The notes under the pieces were generated by a model. The model made no database searches and was not told where the DNA came from. It saw only the letters and a program-made list of their open reading frames with translations. From PALSA-600 sp963842335 (GTDB lineage: Bacteria; Actinomycetota; Thermoleophilia; Gaiellales; Gaiellaceae), in contig CAWJGF010000028.1 of the NCBI GenBank assembly GCA_963842335.1, positions 248,001 through 312,000 of the forward strand: a DNA stretch of 64,000 bases, in the 5' to 3' direction. A program made the position numbers and the translations under genes. Below are positions 44,101 through 52,348 of the stretch, one piece after another. Position 1 is the first letter of the stretch, and each line of letters opens with the position of its first letter.

Positions 44101-45552
44101 TTAGATGCCGGTCTCTGCGGTGAGCTTTCCTGCCGCGACCGCGTCCGTCAGCGTCTTGTAGTCGTGTTCGTTTTGGTCGGCGTACGTCTCGGCGAAGACC
44201 GCTAGGGAGCGGTCGAAGGTGTCGCTCGCGCCGAGGTAGCTGGCGATCGCGACGCTGTCGCCCGCGCGTGCGTGGCCGCGTGCAAGTTCTGTGCCGCACA
44301 GTTTCGCGTACATCACCATGACGTTCGGTTCCATCAACTCGACCAGCGCCGAGCCTTTCGCGTCCCACAGTTGGCGCACATAGAAGTCACGGTCGACGCC
44401 GTCGAACGGGTTCACGGTACGGATCCAGCCGAGCATGATGTCGCTCGCGGCCTGGGTCAGCCGCTGCCCCTCGACGACCCGCCGGCCGTGATTCGCGAAC
44501 TCACTCTTACCGAGGAACGGCTCCAACACCGACGCCTCAGCCTCTTTGAACTGGAGGAAGAGTGGGTCGTTGCCGTCGCGGCCGAGTAGCAGCATGATCC
44601 AAGCCCGGGTGCCGACGCTGCCGACCCCGACGACCTTGCGGGCGGCATGGAGGTAGCGGTAGCGCTCCAGGAGTTTGCGGCGGTCGCGCGAGAGGGTGCG
44701 GCGGTAGGAGCGGATCACTCCTCTGAAGAATTCATCGATCTGATCGACGTGCTCGGAGCCGGCAATATCTTCGACTGGCACGACCACCGGCGGGTCGGCG
44801 ACGATCCGCGGCTCGCCATCCACGATCTCGGTCAGCTTCCCGAACGCCTTGAGGCTGTCCTTCGAATGCGTCTTCGCGAGGTTGGCCTCGTAGCGCTTCA
44901 CCTGCTTCGCGGACGCCTGCTTCAGCAACTCCCCCTGAACGGCTTCTATGTCGACGCGGGCATACCAAAGCCCCAGGGCTCCCAGCTGGGCGAAGCGCCT
45001 GATCCCCTCCCGATACGCCTGCCCGACCGTCCGGTTGATCGTCTCCCGCGTGCGGTTGTCGAAGCCGCGGTCACGACCCGCGACAGCGAAGCTCGCCACG
45101 AGACGCTTCACGTCCCACTCAAACGGTCCGGGAAGGGTCTCGTCGAAGTCGTTGACGCTGAACACCAGACGCCGGTCGGGAGAAGCAAAAGCCCCGAAGT
45201 TCGATAGATGCGCATCACCACACAGCTGGGTATGCAGCCCGGTTCGTGGCATCCCCGCTAGATCCGCTGCCATCAGATACGCGGCACCACGGTAAAACGT
45301 GAAGGGCGACACCAGCATCCGGCCGTAGCGGATCGGCACCAGCTCGGGCACTCGCGACTGTGCTTGCTCCTCCAGAAGCTCCACCGGGGCACGGCGAAAC
45401 GACGTCGGCTCCCAGTTCGCATGCACCTTCCGCGGCACCTCCGCCCGCGCCGCCTTCCCCCGCGCAGCACGCTCGGCCACGCTGAAATGCTCCACCCTCG
45501 CCGCCCGTTGTGGCGCCCCCGACCGAGCCTGCCCATTCTCCCCAGCACTCAT
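44101..45552 (-). CDS. DUF2252 family protein
   Basis: 483 residues from the ATG at 45552, preceded by an AAGGTGAT site; an in-frame start 57 nt further upstream is less likely. Family landmarks are RYGRMLVSPFTFYRGAA, GLHTQLCGDAHLSNFGAFAS and VFSVNDFDETLPGPFEWDVK, with the His-Asp pattern of a kinase-like fold, and later RVDIEAVQGELL and GDSVAIASYLGASDTFDRSL. DUF2252 proteins are of unknown biochemical role, related in fold to aminoglycoside phosphotransferase-like kinases. It lies within the ssrA integration zone and could be cargo or a displaced native gene. Confidence 0.9.
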   Translation of the reverse strand: MSAGENGQARSGAPQRAARVEHFSVAERAARGKAARAEVPRKVHANWEPTSFRRAPVELLEEQAQSRVPELVPIRYGRMLVSPFTFYRGAAYLMAADLAGMPRTGLHTQLCGDAHLSNFGAFASPDRRLVFSVNDFDETLPGPFEWDVKRLVASFAVAGRDRGFDNRTRETINRTVGQAYREGIRRFAQLGALGLWYARVDIEAVQGELLKQASAKQVKRYEANLAKTHSKDSLKAFGKLTEIVDGEPRIVADPPVVVPVEDIAGSEHVDQIDEFFRGVIRSYRRTLSRDRRKLLERYRYLHAARKVVGVGSVGTRAWIMLLLGRDGNDPLFLQFKEAEASVLEPFLGKSEFANHGRRVVEGQRLTQAASDIMLGWIRTVNPFDGVDRDFYVRQLWDAKGSALVELMEPNVMVMYAKLCGTELARGHARAGDSVAIASYLGASDTFDRSLAVFAETYADQNEHDYKTLTDAVAAGKLTAETGI

Positions 45553-45668
45553 CCAGATCACCTTCTTCTTCACGCTCGTAGGGGCTAGCCACGAGAAGCA
45601 ATCGCCCACCTCTCGTCGGTCAGCCTACGTCGTTTCGTCGCCCGGACTGAACTCCTGGAGGCGCGACG

Positions 45669-45767
45669 GTGCTTCCCATCTCGATCCAGACCACTGGGGA
45701 TGTGTACGCCGACTGGGACATCGACCAACTGGCCGACACGATGCGGGCCGTGCTGGAGAGCGAGTGA
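45669..45767 (+). pseudogene. C-terminal remnant of a tyrosine recombinase next to ssrA
   Basis: The frame reads QTTGDVYADWDIDQLADTM followed by RAVLESE and a stop, aligning with the ends of the remnants at 40123 and 42996 (TT...Y.DW D...L). Only the last ~30 residues survive. The stop lies 47 bp before the ssrA 3' end. It marks the innermost integration event. Confidence 0.75.
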
Positions 45768-45814
45768 ATCGTTCCCCCCGCCTGTCGCTCTAGCGCCTGT
45801 ATTCAAGACAATTA

Positions 45815-46179
45815 TGGAGGCGGCGGGAATCGAACCCGCGTCCGCGGACGCACCGGAATGAGCGTCTACAAGCTTAGGTCGCCGTTTAGATTCGCTCGCC
45901 GGCCGGTTGGCGACCGACCTACCGTCGAGCTAGCCCTCCTGAAGTGTCGCGCCGCGGGCGAGTGGCTCTCCGTTGGCGCCGAGCCTGCTAGTTGATGCCG
46001 CATCCGGGTCGCAGGCTTGCCCGGGGCGACACGCTGGACTAAGTCGCTAGGACTTAGGCAGCGAGTGCGAGATTGTGATCCGCACTTGCGTTTTTTTCCG
46101 GTTGTTTTACGAGGCCGACCGGAGACCTCGGCTTGCAGCTCATCCGGAGAACCGACCACGTCGAAGCCATGGCGCCCCC
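45815..46179 (-). ncRNA. ssrA: tmRNA
   Basis: 365 nt. The 5' acceptor strand GGGGGCG pairs with the 3' CGCCTCC, and the characteristic CATGGCTTCGACG follows the 5' end. The tag frame ends NASADHNLALAA then TAA at 46054-46056, the ALAA end recognised by ClpXP-type proteases; the tag probably starts near 46107. The 3' end carries the T-arm GGTTCGATTCC, and CCA is not encoded beyond the A. It rescues stalled ribosomes together with SmpB, whose gene ends 34 bp upstream. The 3' 26 bp are repeated at 40276 and 43311. Confidence 0.95.
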
Positions 46180-46213
46180 CTATGTTTTCTTGCCGGAAGT
46201 GTAGCTGCGAACC

Positions 46214-46666
46214 TCAGCGGCGGCTCTTCAGCGCCCGCTCCATCTGCCGCTTCGCGTCGCGCTCGACCACGTCACGCCGCTTGTCGCGCTGCTCCTTGCC
46301 ACGCGCGACGGCGATCTCGACCTTCACCCGGCTCTCCTTGAAGTAGATGCGAGTCGGGACGAGCGTCAGCCCCTTCTCGCGCACCATCCCGTAGAGCGAG
46401 TCGATCTCGCGACGGTGAAGCAACAGCTTCCGCGGCCGCATCGGCTCATGGTTCGCACGGTTTCCTTGGTCGTACGTGGCGATCTCGAGGCCGTGCAGCC
46501 ACGCCTCACCGTCGCGGACGTCCGCGTAGGACTGCGCCATCGTCGTGCGGCCCTCGCGCAGCGATTTCACCTCGGTACCGGTCAGCGCGATGCCGGCCTC
46601 GACCCGCTCGAGCAGCTGGTACTCGTGGCGCGCGCGGCGGTTCTCTGCGATCAGCTTCTCGGCCAT
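46214..46666 (-). CDS. smpB: SsrA-binding protein SmpB
   Basis: 150 residues from the ATG at 46666; a GTG two codons earlier is the alternative. Standard SmpB landmarks are present: IAENRRARHEY at the N-terminus, ALTGTEVKSLREGRT, the RPRKLLLHRREI loop, GLTLVPTRIYFKE, and the basic C-terminal tail AVARGKEQRDKRRDVVERD with KR-rich residues that enters the ribosomal mRNA channel. It binds tmRNA and delivers it to stalled ribosomes. It lies just upstream of ssrA in the same direction, the common arrangement. Confidence 0.97.
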   Translation of the reverse strand: MAEKLIAENRRARHEYQLLERVEAGIALTGTEVKSLREGRTTMAQSYADVRDGEAWLHGLEIATYDQGNRANHEPMRPRKLLLHRREIDSLYGMVREKGLTLVPTRIYFKESRVKVEIAVARGKEQRDKRRDVVERDAKRQMERALKSRR

Positions 46667-46766
46667 AGGCACCGAGGGTAGCGGCCGAATCCCCGATCAA
46701 CATCTAGGGTCGGTCCAGGGTGATGCCGGATAGCCGCGACGCAGGTCTCGCGGCAACCTGAGCGAC

Positions 46767-47618
46767 ATGGAAACCACAGTGAACATCTCAAGCACGAAGC
46801 GCCTCGAGCGCCCCACCTCCGGGCGGGCCCTCGCAGGCGTCTGCGCCGGCCTCGGCCGGTACTTCAACCTCAGCCCGGCCTTCTACCGGCTCGGCTTCGT
46901 CGTCCTCACGTTGCTCGGCGGCGCGGGGATCCTCGTCTATCTCGCGGCGGCCCTCGTCATCCCCGAGGAAGGGAAGGAGCAGTCGGTCGCGGCGGAGGCA
47001 CTCGCCGGTCGCCGCGAACGGCCGTGGCCGCTGATCGGGATCGCCCTCGTCGGGGCAGCGCTCGCCGTCCTCGTGGCCAGGGCAACGATCTGGCCTGTCG
47101 CGAGTGGCGGGTGGATACTCGTCCTCCTCGTCGGGCTCGGCGTCCTCTGGGCGAGCCGCGGCTCGCGGCGCGGCCGGAGGATCTTCATCGTGGGGCTCGT
47201 GACCACGGTCTCGATTCTGGCGCTCATGTTCGCGGCAGTTGCGGTCGCGTTCGCCTGGTTCAACGTCAGTCTCTCCGACGGTGTGGGCAACCGCGTCTAC
47301 CAGCCCGCCGGCCCAGCCCTGCTGCGCCCGGCGTACGAGGTCGGAGTCGGCAACCTGAAGCTCGATCTGTCGAACATCAGCACGGTCTCGCGGACGACGC
47401 ACATCCGCGCGAAGGTCGGCGTCGGCGAGTTGCGCATCATCCTCCCCGCCGGTCTGCCCGTGAGCGTCAACGGCCATGCGAAGGTCGGCGATCTCTACAT
47501 CCTCGACAAGCACGATGACGGGCAAGACGTCACGCTCTCGACCGGCGATCACGCCCCGCTCGTGATCGACGCCTCAGTCGGCGCCGGACAGGTGCGCGTG
47601 ACGAGGGACGCCGGGTGA
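46767..47618 (+). CDS. PspC-domain membrane protein with LiaF-like C-terminal domain
   Basis: 283 residues. An N-terminal PspC domain (SGRALAGVCAGLGRYFNLSP and a hydrophobic hairpin FVVLTLLGGAGILVYLAAAL), further membrane helices, then a C-terminal beta-solenoid part (VGVGNLKLDLSNIS, KVGVGELRIILPAG, AKVGDLYILDK) like the LiaF/DUF2154 domain. Such proteins sense or modulate envelope stress. It overlaps the kinase gene by four bp (GTGA), so the three genes form one operon. Confidence 0.85.
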   Translation: METTVNISSTKRLERPTSGRALAGVCAGLGRYFNLSPAFYRLGFVVLTLLGGAGILVYLAAALVIPEEGKEQSVAAEALAGRRERPWPLIGIALVGAALAVLVARATIWPVASGGWILVLLVGLGVLWASRGSRRGRRIFIVGLVTTVSILALMFAAVAVAFAWFNVSLSDGVGNRVYQPAGPALLRPAYEVGVGNLKLDLSNISTVSRTTHIRAKVGVGELRIILPAGLPVSVNGHAKVGDLYILDKHDDGQDVTLSTGDHAPLVIDASVGAGQVRVTRDAG

Positions 47619-48679
47619 TCCAGGTACCGGCGCTGCGGTTCGAACGCAGTGAGGACGATCGCGTCCTCGCCGGGGTATGTGGCGGCATTGCCGCGACCCT
47701 CGGCGTGGACGCGACGCTCGTCCGCCTTGTCTTTGCGCTGCTCGCACTCGCGGGCGGCGCCGGCATCCTGCTCTATCTCGCTCTGATGGTCTATGCCGGC
47801 GGCCACTCGGTGATCGGTGCCGTGCTCGTGGCAGCGGCGGCGGCGATGGTTCTGTACGCATTCGGGCTCTCGCTGGTCGCTGTCGCCGGAGTGACGCTGA
47901 TCGTGGCCGGCGTGGCGGCGATCCTTCAGCGCGGCGGCTCGCTTCGCCCCGGCGGGTCGCTCCCGGTAGTCGGCGTCGTGCTGTTGATGGCCGGCGCCGT
48001 CGTGTTCCTCGGGCGCAACGGAGCGTCGCCCGCGTTCATCGCGCCTGGTGCCCTGATCGGTGCCCTCGTCCTCGTTGTCGGGCCATGGGTCTGGCAACTC
48101 ATCGCCGAACGCACAGACCGGATTCGTCTGGAGGAGCGCGCCGAAGTCGCCGCGCGCATCCACGACTCCGTCCTGCAGACGCTCGCGCTCGTGCAGCGCC
48201 ACTCGGCTGACCCGGCGCGCGTCGCTTCGCTCGCCCGCCGGCAGGAGCGGGAGCTTCGCCGCTGGCTCTACGGTGGCGGCTTCGGCAGCGCCTCTACGCT
48301 CGTCGATGCGCTCGCGGAGGCGGCCGCCGACGTCGAGGAGCTGCACGGTGTGCGGATCGAGCTTGCAAGCGCCGGTGACACGCCACTCGACGAGAGCGTC
48401 GCGCAGCTCGTGCTTGCCGCTCGCGAAGCGATGACGAACGCAGCCAAGTTTTCTGGCGTCGACGAGATCTCGGTCTACACCGAGGTGGACGAGGGCGCAG
48501 TCTCCGTCTTCGTACGCGACCGCGGCGCAGGGTTCGACCGCGCGTCGGTGCCGGCCGACCGGCGCGGGATCTCGGAGTCGATCGAGGCGCGCATGCAACG
48601 CGCCGGCGGCACTGCCACGATCGCCTCGGCGCGAGGCGAGGGCGTCGAGGTTGAGCTCGGCCTGCGGAGAGACGCATGA
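47615..48679 (+). CDS. PspC-fused sensor histidine kinase
   Basis: 354 residues from GTG overlapping the previous stop. N-terminal PspC (DRVLAGVCGGIAATLGVDA) and several membrane helices are followed by a cytoplasmic DHp of the NarL/LiaS class (AARIHDSVLQTLALVQ, phosphoacceptor His) and an HATPase domain (AAREAMTNAAKFSGVDE N-box, VRDRGAGFD G1). The predicted output is phosphorylation of the next-encoded regulator. It resembles the actinobacterial PspC/LiaS envelope-stress systems. It overlaps the regulator gene (ATGA). Confidence 0.92.
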   Translation: MIQVPALRFERSEDDRVLAGVCGGIAATLGVDATLVRLVFALLALAGGAGILLYLALMVYAGGHSVIGAVLVAAAAAMVLYAFGLSLVAVAGVTLIVAGVAAILQRGGSLRPGGSLPVVGVVLLMAGAVVFLGRNGASPAFIAPGALIGALVLVVGPWVWQLIAERTDRIRLEERAEVAARIHDSVLQTLALVQRHSADPARVASLARRQERELRRWLYGGGFGSASTLVDALAEAAADVEELHGVRIELASAGDTPLDESVAQLVLAAREAMTNAAKFSGVDEISVYTEVDEGAVSVFVRDRGAGFDRASVPADRRGISESIEARMQRAGGTATIASARGEGVEVELGLRRDA

Positions 48680-49311
48680 AACGCCGCATCGTTCTGGTCG
48701 ACGACCACGCGCTCTTCCGGGCAGGTGTGCGAGGGGAGCTCGGCGACGCAGTCGAGATCGTCGGCGAAGCCGGAAGCGTCGCCGAGGCGGTGCCGCTGAT
48801 CCTCGGGCTGGACCCGGAGGTCGTTCTCCTCGACGTGCATCTCCCGGACGGCGGCGGCGAAGGCGTGATTGCCGGCGTCGCGCTCGAGCGCCCCGGCGTG
48901 AAGTTCCTCGCCCTCTCGGTCTCGGATGCCGCTGAGGACGTGATCGGCGTCATCCGCGCCGGCGCGCGCGGCTACGTCACGAAGACGATCTCGAGCGAGG
49001 AGCTGACCGACGCGGTCGAGCGGGTCGCGGTCGGTGACGCGGTGTTCTCACCTCGGCTGGCGGGCTTCGTCCTTGACGCGTTCCGCGAGGGTGCCCGGGT
49101 CGGCGACGACGCGGAGCTCGAGAACCTGACGCCGCGGGAGCGCGAGGTGCTGCAACTGATCGCGCGCGGTTACAAGTACAAGGAGATCGCCACGCGACTG
49201 CATCTCTCGGCGAAGACCGTCGAGGCGCACGTCTCGAGCGTGCTCCGAAAACTGCAGCTCTCCTCCCGGGCCGAGCTGACGCGCTGGGCCCACGAGCGTC
49301 GCCTCATCTAG
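48676..49311 (+). CDS. NarL/LuxR-family response regulator
   Basis: 211 residues. The receiver domain has VDDH acidic residues, phospho-acceptor Asp in VVLLDVHLPDGGG and Lys in GYVTKTISSEE. The LuxR-type helix-turn-helix is LTPREREVLQLIARGYKYKE with a following TRLHLSAKTVEAHVSSVLRK. It works with the PspC-fused kinase upstream, with which it overlaps by four bp. Confidence 0.95.
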   Translation: MKRRIVLVDDHALFRAGVRGELGDAVEIVGEAGSVAEAVPLILGLDPEVVLLDVHLPDGGGEGVIAGVALERPGVKFLALSVSDAAEDVIGVIRAGARGYVTKTISSEELTDAVERVAVGDAVFSPRLAGFVLDAFREGARVGDDAELENLTPREREVLQLIARGYKYKEIATRLHLSAKTVEAHVSSVLRKLQLSSRAELTRWAHERRLI

Positions 49312-49384
49312 CGAAGGCTCCGCTTGCGAGTCGGCCGCTGCACCCCACGCGGCCGCGTCCAGCAGGGCCGCGGCTCGTGGCGCC

Positions 49385-49525
49385 ACGTCCGGTGCCAGGC
49401 ACCTGCACGAGACCGTGAATTCTCGTCCACAAATTCGAGAGCCCCCTGCCGCAGAGCCGTTTGGTTCGGGACATGTCCGGTGCCAGGCACCGTTACCGGG
49501 GTGTGACGATTCGTCCACATCGCAC
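49385..49525. repeat. Two copies of an intergenic GGTGCCAGGCACC palindrome unit
   Basis: GTCCGGTGCCAGGCACC occurs at 49387-49403 and 49475-49491; its core is a near-palindrome. Each is followed within about 40 bp by a TCGTCCACA box (tctcgtccacaaa and attcgtccacatc). The unit lies between convergent genes. It looks like a dispersed REP-like element. Confidence 0.75.
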
Positions 49526-49549
49526 TTGAACGGCCACGGATTCGAGCGC

Positions 49550-51232
49550 CTATCGGGAGCGGGCGCCGTCGGCGAGTGCGAGCTCGACCTTTCCTTCGTT
49601 GCGCGCGATCGACTCGACCCGCACCTCCACGGGATCGCCCAGGCGATACTTCTTGCCGGTCGTTCGGCCGGCAAGCGCCGTCCCGAGCGGGTTCAGCTCG
49701 AAGAACTCGCCGTGCAGCCGGCGCGCCGGCAGGAAGCCCTCGAACACCTCGCCGAAGCGGACGAAGAGACCCGAGCCGATCAGCCCGGTCACCTCTCCCG
49801 GCCATCGCTCGTCCCAGCCGAGCTCGAAGAGGCGCCGTTCGAGAAGCCATGCGAGGCAGATGTCGTCCGCGAGATACTCGAGCTTGGCCGCCTCGCGCTC
49901 CCGCTCGGAGGAATGCTCGGCCAGGTAGGCCAGGTCGTCGGGCTCGGGATCGTCCGACAGACCGAGCTCGCGCAGGAGCGCGCGGTGGACGACCAGGTCG
50001 GGGTAGCGCCGGATCGGCGACGTGAAATGGCAGTACGCCGTGCTCGCGAGGCCCGAGTGCCCGAGATTCGCCGGGTCGTACCGCGCCTGCTTGAGGGCGC
50101 GCAGGACGAGCGACGGAAACGCCTCCCGCCCACGCCCGGCCTGCTCGACGTACTGCGCGACGCGCTTCGACGTCTCGCCTGCCAGCACGGCCGCCTGCTG
50201 CGGTGAGAGACGGTCGGGCACGGGCGGCGTCGGCACACCGAGGTCGGCCAGCTTCGCGATGAGCAGCTCGACCGCCTGGGGCTCGGGCCGCTCGTGCACG
50301 CGGTAGAGCGAGTCGCGGCGCCGCGAAGCGAGAAACGCGCCGACGCTCTCGTTCGCCAGGATCATCAGCTCCTCGACCAGCATGTGCGCGTGCGGCTCGC
50401 CCTCCAGCCACGCATCCGCGACTCCGCCGTGGCCGTCGAAGCGGAACGCCGCCTCCGGCGTCTGCACCTGGAGCGCGCCGCGCGCGAACCGCCGCTCGCG
50501 CAGGTCACGGGCGACTTCGTCGTTCAGGGCGAGCGCCTCGAGAATCGCCGGCGGCGCCTCACGGCGCTGCGCCTCGCCGTACGTGAGTCGTGCGTCGGAG
50601 CGAATCACCGAGCGGTAGAACTCGGGCGCGCCGCCGTTCGGCGGCAGCTCGACCGTGACGCAGAGGCGATCCTGATTCGGTCGCAGCGAGCACGCATCAT
50701 CGGCGAGCGCGTGCGGAAGCATCGGCGCGACCTTTCCCGGCACGTAGGTCGAGAGCGCACGCAGCGCCGCGCCGTGGTCGAGAGGCGTCCCGGCGCCCAC
50801 GAAGTACGAGACGTCTGCGATATGAACCCACGCGCGAATCCCGTCGGCTTCCCGGCGAAACGACAGCGCATCGTCAAAGTCTTTCGCGGTATCGGGGTCG
50901 ACGGTGTAGGTGAGCAGGTCCCGCAAGTCGACGCGGTTCGCGGTGTCGATCTCCGGAAGCTCCTGTCGCTCGAAGGGCGTGCGTGCGCCGCGTTCGACGA
51001 GCAGCGCCTCGAGTACGTTCTCGACGTGATCGGCAGGGCCGATCACCTCCTCCACCCGCGCGCGGCCGCGACCGGTCCGCACGACTGCGAGATCGCCCGG
51101 CGCGACCTCTCCGTGTCCCTTCACGTCGAGCTGAACCGGGACACCCGGCGTGAAATACGGGTCGCCTGTGACGAGCCGCCCGCGGCGGCTAACTTCGACG
51201 ACCAGCCGTGAGGAGTCGGAGTGCTGCGACAA
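49550..51232 (-). CDS. rnr: RNB-domain exoribonuclease (RNase R/II family)
   Basis: 560 residues from a weak TTG start that overlaps the CtpA gene's end by 44 bp; a downstream start is possible. The RNB catalytic Asp cluster is clear in TYTVDPDTAKDFDDALS, followed by VHIADVSYFV, ALSTYVPGKVAPMLPHALADD and TSPIRRYPDLVVHRALL. A C-terminal S1-like OB fold is in GEVTGLIGSGLFVRFGEVFE. It is shorter than E. coli RNase R (813), mainly at the N-terminus, so the cold-shock domains are reduced. It degrades structured RNA 3'-to-5'. Confidence 0.93.
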   Translation of the reverse strand: MSQHSDSSRLVVEVSRRGRLVTGDPYFTPGVPVQLDVKGHGEVAPGDLAVVRTGRGRARVEEVIGPADHVENVLEALLVERGARTPFERQELPEIDTANRVDLRDLLTYTVDPDTAKDFDDALSFRREADGIRAWVHIADVSYFVGAGTPLDHGAALRALSTYVPGKVAPMLPHALADDACSLRPNQDRLCVTVELPPNGGAPEFYRSVIRSDARLTYGEAQRREAPPAILEALALNDEVARDLRERRFARGALQVQTPEAAFRFDGHGGVADAWLEGEPHAHMLVEELMILANESVGAFLASRRRDSLYRVHERPEPQAVELLIAKLADLGVPTPPVPDRLSPQQAAVLAGETSKRVAQYVEQAGRGREAFPSLVLRALKQARYDPANLGHSGLASTAYCHFTSPIRRYPDLVVHRALLRELGLSDDPEPDDLAYLAEHSSEREREAAKLEYLADDICLAWLLERRLFELGWDERWPGEVTGLIGSGLFVRFGEVFEGFLPARRLHGEFFELNPLGTALAGRTTGKKYRLGDPVEVRVESIARNEGKVELALADGARSR

Positions 51233-52290
51233 GGGCGTGCTGCGAGCGTACGTCAGGCTGCACCCCGCCGCGGGAGATGTCGAGGCCGGCAGGCGTCAGA
51301 TAGCGAGCGACCGTCAGCTTCAGCGCCGCCCCGGACGGCAGCCGCTCGATTTCCTGAACGAGCGACTTCCCGTAGGTCGGCGATCCGACGATGGTCGCGC
51401 GGCCGTGATCCTTCAGCGCACCGGCGACGACCTCCGATGCACTCGCGCTGGCACCGTCGACAAGCACGGCGAGCGGGATCGTCGTCGGGCCGCCCGGCCG
51501 CGCATAGATCATCTCGGGCGGCCGGTGCGCGCCGGCCAGTGACACGATGCTCGACCCGCTGTGCAGGAAGAGAGACGCGACTCCCACCGCTTCGTTGAGC
51601 AGCCCGCCGGGATCGCCGCGCAGATCGAGCACGAGTGACGTTGCCCCTCGACGGGTCAACTGCTTCACGGCCGCGGTCGTCTGACGTGCCGCGCCGCGCG
51701 AGAACGCGGAGATCCGAACGATGCCGACCTTGCCGTCGAGCCGCGAGTGCACGGGCGACAACCGAAAGTGACGGCGCACGAGCGCGAACTCGAGCGTGTG
51801 GCCACCCCGGCGCACCCGCAGCGAGACACGGCTGCCGGCCCGCCCGAGGATCCGGCCGATTGCTTCCTGGAACGTGAGACCCGACGTGTTCGCACTGTCG
51901 ACGCGCAGGATCATGTCGCCGGGCTTAATCCCCGCGACGCGGGCGGGACCGGCGACGGTGCGGCGAACGAGCAGGCCGCCCGACCCGGGAAGCACCATGA
52001 CGCCGATGCCGCCATAGCCCCCGACATACGCGCGTCGTGCGGCCCGGTACTCGGCCGGAGTGAGAAAGGTCGTGTAGCGGTCGTGCAACGATGCGATCAA
52101 CCCGGTCATCGTCGGCTGCGCGAGCACCGACCGGCGGGAGGTTCCGGTAGTACCGTGCGGCCAGCTCGGCGCTCACCTGCTTCACGTCGGAGCTCCGAGC
52201 GGGGGCGCGCGCGACCGGTCTCAACGCCAGCCCGATCCCGAAGGCCGCGAGCGCTGCGAGCGTCACCGCAAGAACCGCCGTCCGCCGCAT
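51189..52290 (-). CDS. S41 (CtpA-type) processing protease, frameshifted in this sequence
   Basis: The N-terminus is read from 52290: a signal peptide (LAVTLAALAAFGIGLALR) and SAELAARYYRNLPPV. The rest reads in a different frame from about 52127: VLAQPTMTGLIASLHDRYTT, a PDZ domain (GIGVMVLPGSGGLLV, GIKPGDMILRVDSAN) and the S41 core with the catalytic Ser region DGASASASEVVAGALKDHGR and Lys in SPTYGKSLVQ. A one-base change near 52,130 joins the two parts into a normal CtpA, so the gene is either broken or mis-sequenced there. It processes or degrades envelope proteins and lies downstream of ftsX. Confidence 0.85.
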
Positions 52291-52348
52291 GGTGCCGCGG
52301 ACTCTACGACACCGCCCGGCGATCCGGAAGTGCCTGGTCGGTTGCCCG

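Noticed and set aside
43370..44368. Minus-strand frame of about 332 codons across the decayed zone and the end of DUF2252
   Set aside because: It overlaps the DUF2252 gene in another frame and shows no protein-like pattern.
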